Below, one piece after another: positions 61,437 to 64,000 of a stretch of 64,000 nucleotides of DNA. A model generated the notes under the pieces. The model was not told the DNA's origin and did no database searches. It saw nothing but the letters and a program-made list of their open reading frames with translations. This stretch comes from Promicromonospora sp. AC04. Lineage in GTDB: Bacteria > Actinomycetota > Actinomycetes > Actinomycetales > Cellulomonadaceae. The stretch spans positions 186,001 to 250,000 of the forward strand of contig NZ_QBUG01000002.1 in assembly GCF_003058225.1 (NCBI RefSeq), in the 5' to 3' direction. The translations under genes and the position numbers were made by a program. The stretch's first letter is position 1; the number at the start of each line of letters is the position of its first letter.

Positions 61437-61724
61437 CACCGGGAGCACCAGACCGTCGTCCTGACCTGAGTCGACGGCAGCCGGCGCGATCCTCACCGTG
61501 CCCCGCGGCACCTCGTCGCCCACCGGACCTACACCGGCGGTGCGCTTCCGCATGAGCGCACCGATGCCCCGCACCACCCAGAGGAGCGCCACCCGCGAGA
61601 AGGTCATGACGACCCGTCGTAACGCGCCACCGGGACCCCTCCTATCTGCTCGTCGCAGCCGATACCCGTCCCCGGCGCAGCCGATGGTATGGCGTACATG
61701 GTTTTACGGTCGAGGGCGACGTGC

Positions 61725-62714
61725 TCAATCATCCCGCCGAGCACCCGCCGCGGTGGCACGGCTTGTTGCCGGTGCGCCTCGGAAGGTGCGCCGGTAGGCC
61801 AGTGGTGTGACGCCGATGGCGGCGTGCAGGTGTTCGCGTAGCGAGGTGCCGCCGGCGAAGCCGACCTGGCCGGCGATGTCGTCGACCGGCAGGTCGGTGG
61901 ATTCCAGCAACTGCCGGGCACGGTCGACGCGTTGCTGGATGAGCCAGCGTCCGGGGCTCAAGCCGACTTCTTCGGTGAAGCGGCGGGCGAAGGTGCGCAG
62001 GCTCATGTTCGAGTGCTCGGCAAGGTCGCTCAGGGTCAGCGGCTTGTGCAAGTTCTGCAGCGCCCACTGCCGGGCGGCGGACGTGTCGTTCGCCGTCGCG
62101 TCGGGGACCGGGTGTTGGATGTACTGCGCCTGGCCCCCCTCGCGCCACGGGGGGACGACGCAGCTGCGGGCCACATGGTTGGCGATCTCGCTGCCGTGGT
62201 CCTTGCGGACAAGGTGCAGGCAGACATCGATGCCGGCAACGGCACCGGCCGAGGTCAGCACGTCGCCTTCGTCGACGAACAGGACGTTCGGGTCGAGTTC
62301 CACCTGCGGGTACCACTCCCGGAAGAGGCCCGTGGCGTGCCAGTGCGTGGTGGCCCGGCGCCCGTCGAGCAGTCCCGCCGCGGCCAGCACGAAGGCGCCG
62401 GTGCAGGTCGACACGATCCGGGTGCCGGGGGCCACGTACGCGAGGACTTGCGCCAGGTCGACCAGCGTTTCACGGCGGGGGTTGCTGGTGTAAAACGGTG
62501 GGACGATCACGGTGTCGGCGGTGCGCAACACCTCCGGGCCATGCTCGACGGTGATGGAGAAGTCCTCGCTGGTGCGCACCGGGTGACCGTCGATGGTGCA
62601 GGTCACGACCTCGTAGCGGCCGTCCGCGGCGCCGAAGACGCGGTGGGGAATGCCCAGGTCGAACGGGTACACCCCGTGCAGGGCGAGGACAACGACGCGG
62701 TGCGCCTTGGTCAT
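61725..62714 (-). CDS. GlxA-family AraC-type regulator
   Basis: A 329-residue regulator. The N-terminal DJ-1/PfpI-like domain (about 5-180) has the nucleophile-elbow segment VSTCTGAFVLAAAGLLDGR near 105. The C-terminal AraC double HTH (about 215-315) contains LSDLAEHSNMSLRTFARRF. The ATG at 62714 is preferred to one 30 bp upstream, for its GGGATC leader. It is divergent from the oxidoreductase gene at 62785 with a 70-bp gap, so it probably controls it. Confidence 0.9.
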   Translation of the reverse strand: MTKAHRVVVLALHGVYPFDLGIPHRVFGAADGRYEVVTCTIDGHPVRTSEDFSITVEHGPEVLRTADTVIVPPFYTSNPRRETLVDLAQVLAYVAPGTRIVSTCTGAFVLAAAGLLDGRRATTHWHATGLFREWYPQVELDPNVLFVDEGDVLTSAGAVAGIDVCLHLVRKDHGSEIANHVARSCVVPPWREGGQAQYIQHPVPDATANDTSAARQWALQNLHKPLTLSDLAEHSNMSLRTFARRFTEEVGLSPGRWLIQQRVDRARQLLESTDLPVDDIAGQVGFAGGTSLREHLHAAIGVTPLAYRRTFRGAPATSRATAAGARRDD

Positions 62715-62784
62715 GGCAGGATCCCGTCGAAAATTGGCGATCATGCCATTGTAGTGGCCTGTGACGGCGGCCAGGCTGGGCCCA

Positions 62785-64000
62785 TGACGGACATTGAAAC
62801 CATGCGAGCCATCAGCCAGGACGTCTACGGCGCCCCCGACGTGCTGCAGGAGACCCTGCTACCCAAACCGGCGCCCGGGGTGAGTGAGATCCTGGTCGCC
62901 GTTCACGCGGCCGGGGTCAACCCGACCGACTGGTGGAGCCGAGCCCAGTCCACGTTCATCGCCCGGCTGCCGCAGGTGCTCGGCTGGGACGTCTCCGGCG
63001 TGGTCGAGGCCGTCGGCGTGGGCGTCACCGTGTTCAAGCCCGGCGACGAGGTCTTCGGCATGCTGCCGTACCCGGGCGGAGCCGGCTCGCACGCCGAGTA
63101 CGTGACCGGGCCGGCCCGCGTCTTCACGCACAAGCCCGCCGGGATCGACCACGTCCAGGCCGGTGCGCTGCCGCTGGCCGCGCTGACCGCCTACCAGGCA
63201 CTGGTCGACACCGCCGGCGTCCGGGCCGGGCAGCGAGTCCTGATCCACGCGGCGGCCGGCGGCGTCGGTCACCTCGCCGTGCAGATCGCCAAGGCCCGCG
63301 GCGCGTACGTCATTGGCACCGCCAGCGCAGCCAAACACGACTTCCTGCGATCCCTCGGTGCCGACGAGGTCATCGACTACCACAGCGTCGACTTCACCGA
63401 GGTGCTCAGCGACATCGACGTGGTCCTCGACCCGATCTCCCGTGACTCCGCCGCCCGCGCCCGATCCGTGGCCGTGCTGCGCCCGGGCGGCACCCTCGTC
63501 TCGATCCTTCCGGTACCCATCGACGCCGGCGAACTAGCGACGATCGCCGAGCGGGGGATCCGCTACGAGTCGCTGCTGGTCGAGGCCGACCAGGCCGGCA
63601 TGCAGGCCATCGCCGCCCTGGTCGAGACCGGCGCACTGCGCGCCCACGTCGAGGCCACCTTCCCGCTCGCCGAGGCCGCGAAGGCGCACGCGCTCGGCGA
63701 GACCGGCCGTACGAGCGGCAAGATCGTGCTGACCGTTCGAGACAGCAAGGCACAACTTGCCCAGCAACTGCTGCATGACGTGTTCGTCCTCGGTGACACG
63801 GCCATCGTCGATCGGGTCGTGCGGCCCGATTCTTACATCCAGCACAACCCCCTGGCGCCCGACGGAGCCGACGCCCTCAAGTACTTCAGCGGCGCCATGC
63901 GACAGCAGTTCCCGCAGGCCGCCTTCGAGCCCCGACGGGTCATCACCGACGGCGATCTGGTCCTGCTGCACTCCCGCTACGTCATGGTGCCGGGCACCGA
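62785..64000 (+). CDS. Quinone-reductase-like MDR oxidoreductase fused to a SnoaL-like domain (partial)
   Basis: The gene runs off the right edge; 405 codons are visible. Residues about 8-317 form a zinc-less medium-chain reductase of the NADPH:quinone oxidoreductase type: VLGWDVSGVVEAVG, PLAALTAYQAL, the cofactor loop AAAGGVGHLAVQ and the terminal TSGKIVLTV. In ordinary members the protein stops there. Here it continues with AQLAQQLLHDVFVLGD and YIQHNPLAPDGADAL, the pattern of SnoaL-like YybH/polyketide-cyclase proteins. It is divergent from a GlxA-type regulator. The N-terminal ATG at 62785 or the internal ATG at 62803 could start it. Confidence 0.88.

Noticed and set aside
61437-61724. Small open frames on both strands between the hydrolase and GlxA-type genes
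   Set aside because: No ribosome binding site, no family resemblance and unusual composition. They may be decayed DNA, but I cannot name an origin.

Overview
The window is GC-rich actinobacterial chromosome, most like the Micrococcales (Cellulosimicrobium, Promicromonospora or Isoptericola type). The evidence is strongly GC-biased third codon positions, frequent GTG starts, ATGA start/stop overlaps, an LAxTG-type cell-wall anchor, MmyB-type XRE regulators and CBM13-bearing secreted proteins. No tRNA, rRNA, insertion sequence, prophage or CRISPR array was seen. The genus is inferred, not shown.

Layout. 1-4.7 kb: two modules of an XRE/MmyB regulator divergent from short-chain dehydrogenases (SDRs), each closed by a related palindromic stem-loop. 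4.7-10 kb: a secreted CBM13 plus beta-helix protein and a wall-anchored CnaB-repeat protein. 10.1-14.0 kb: a sugar operon (LacI regulator, PfkB kinase, RpiB isomerase, MHS permease). 14.1-17.7 kb: a lactonase-like lipoprotein translationally coupled to a Baeyer-Villiger monooxygenase, divergent from a MarR regulator. 17.7-26 kb: a thioredoxin-reductase-like flavoprotein without its cysteine pair, an M4 metallopeptidase, a TrmB/LuxR regulator, and an ECF41 sigma factor with a partner oxidoreductase.

26-31.3 kb is a phosphate region: a Pit phosphate transporter with a small membrane partner, convergent with a VTC-DUF4956-CotH operon. Both ends carry 11-bp repeats that resemble PHO boxes. An OmpR-type two-component system follows. 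33.8-49.8 kb looks like a hypoxia or dormancy island: pyruvate formate-lyase and its activase, two universal stress proteins, a SHOCT protein, a GyrI-like protein, and an operon of flavodoxin, beta-phosphoglucomutase-like HAD, GH65 phosphorylase and P1B ATPase. A zinc alcohol dehydrogenase, an ArsR-SulP pair and an XRE regulator complete it. At least four promoter regions in the island carry 14-bp sites close to GGGACCTTNGGYCC, which resemble DosR/DevR boxes. This suggests one regulator switching fermentation, ATP-sparing disaccharide phosphorolysis and stress proteins together.

50-64 kb is accessory and partly decayed. An SDR-SDR-aldehyde dehydrogenase-FUSC/SnoaL operon lies divergent from a large LAL-type LuxR regulator. 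A third XRE-SDR module contains an aldo/keto reductase tail and an SDR head that survive as fragments, and an Rhs-like remnant lies at 50 kb. The window ends inside a quinone-reductase-like protein fused to a SnoaL-like domain.

Two patterns recur. Three 15-bp or 9/18-bp in-frame tandem repeats lie exactly at ATGA junctions of coupled genes. Long perfect or near-perfect stem-loops of 21 to 31 bp serve as gene borders.
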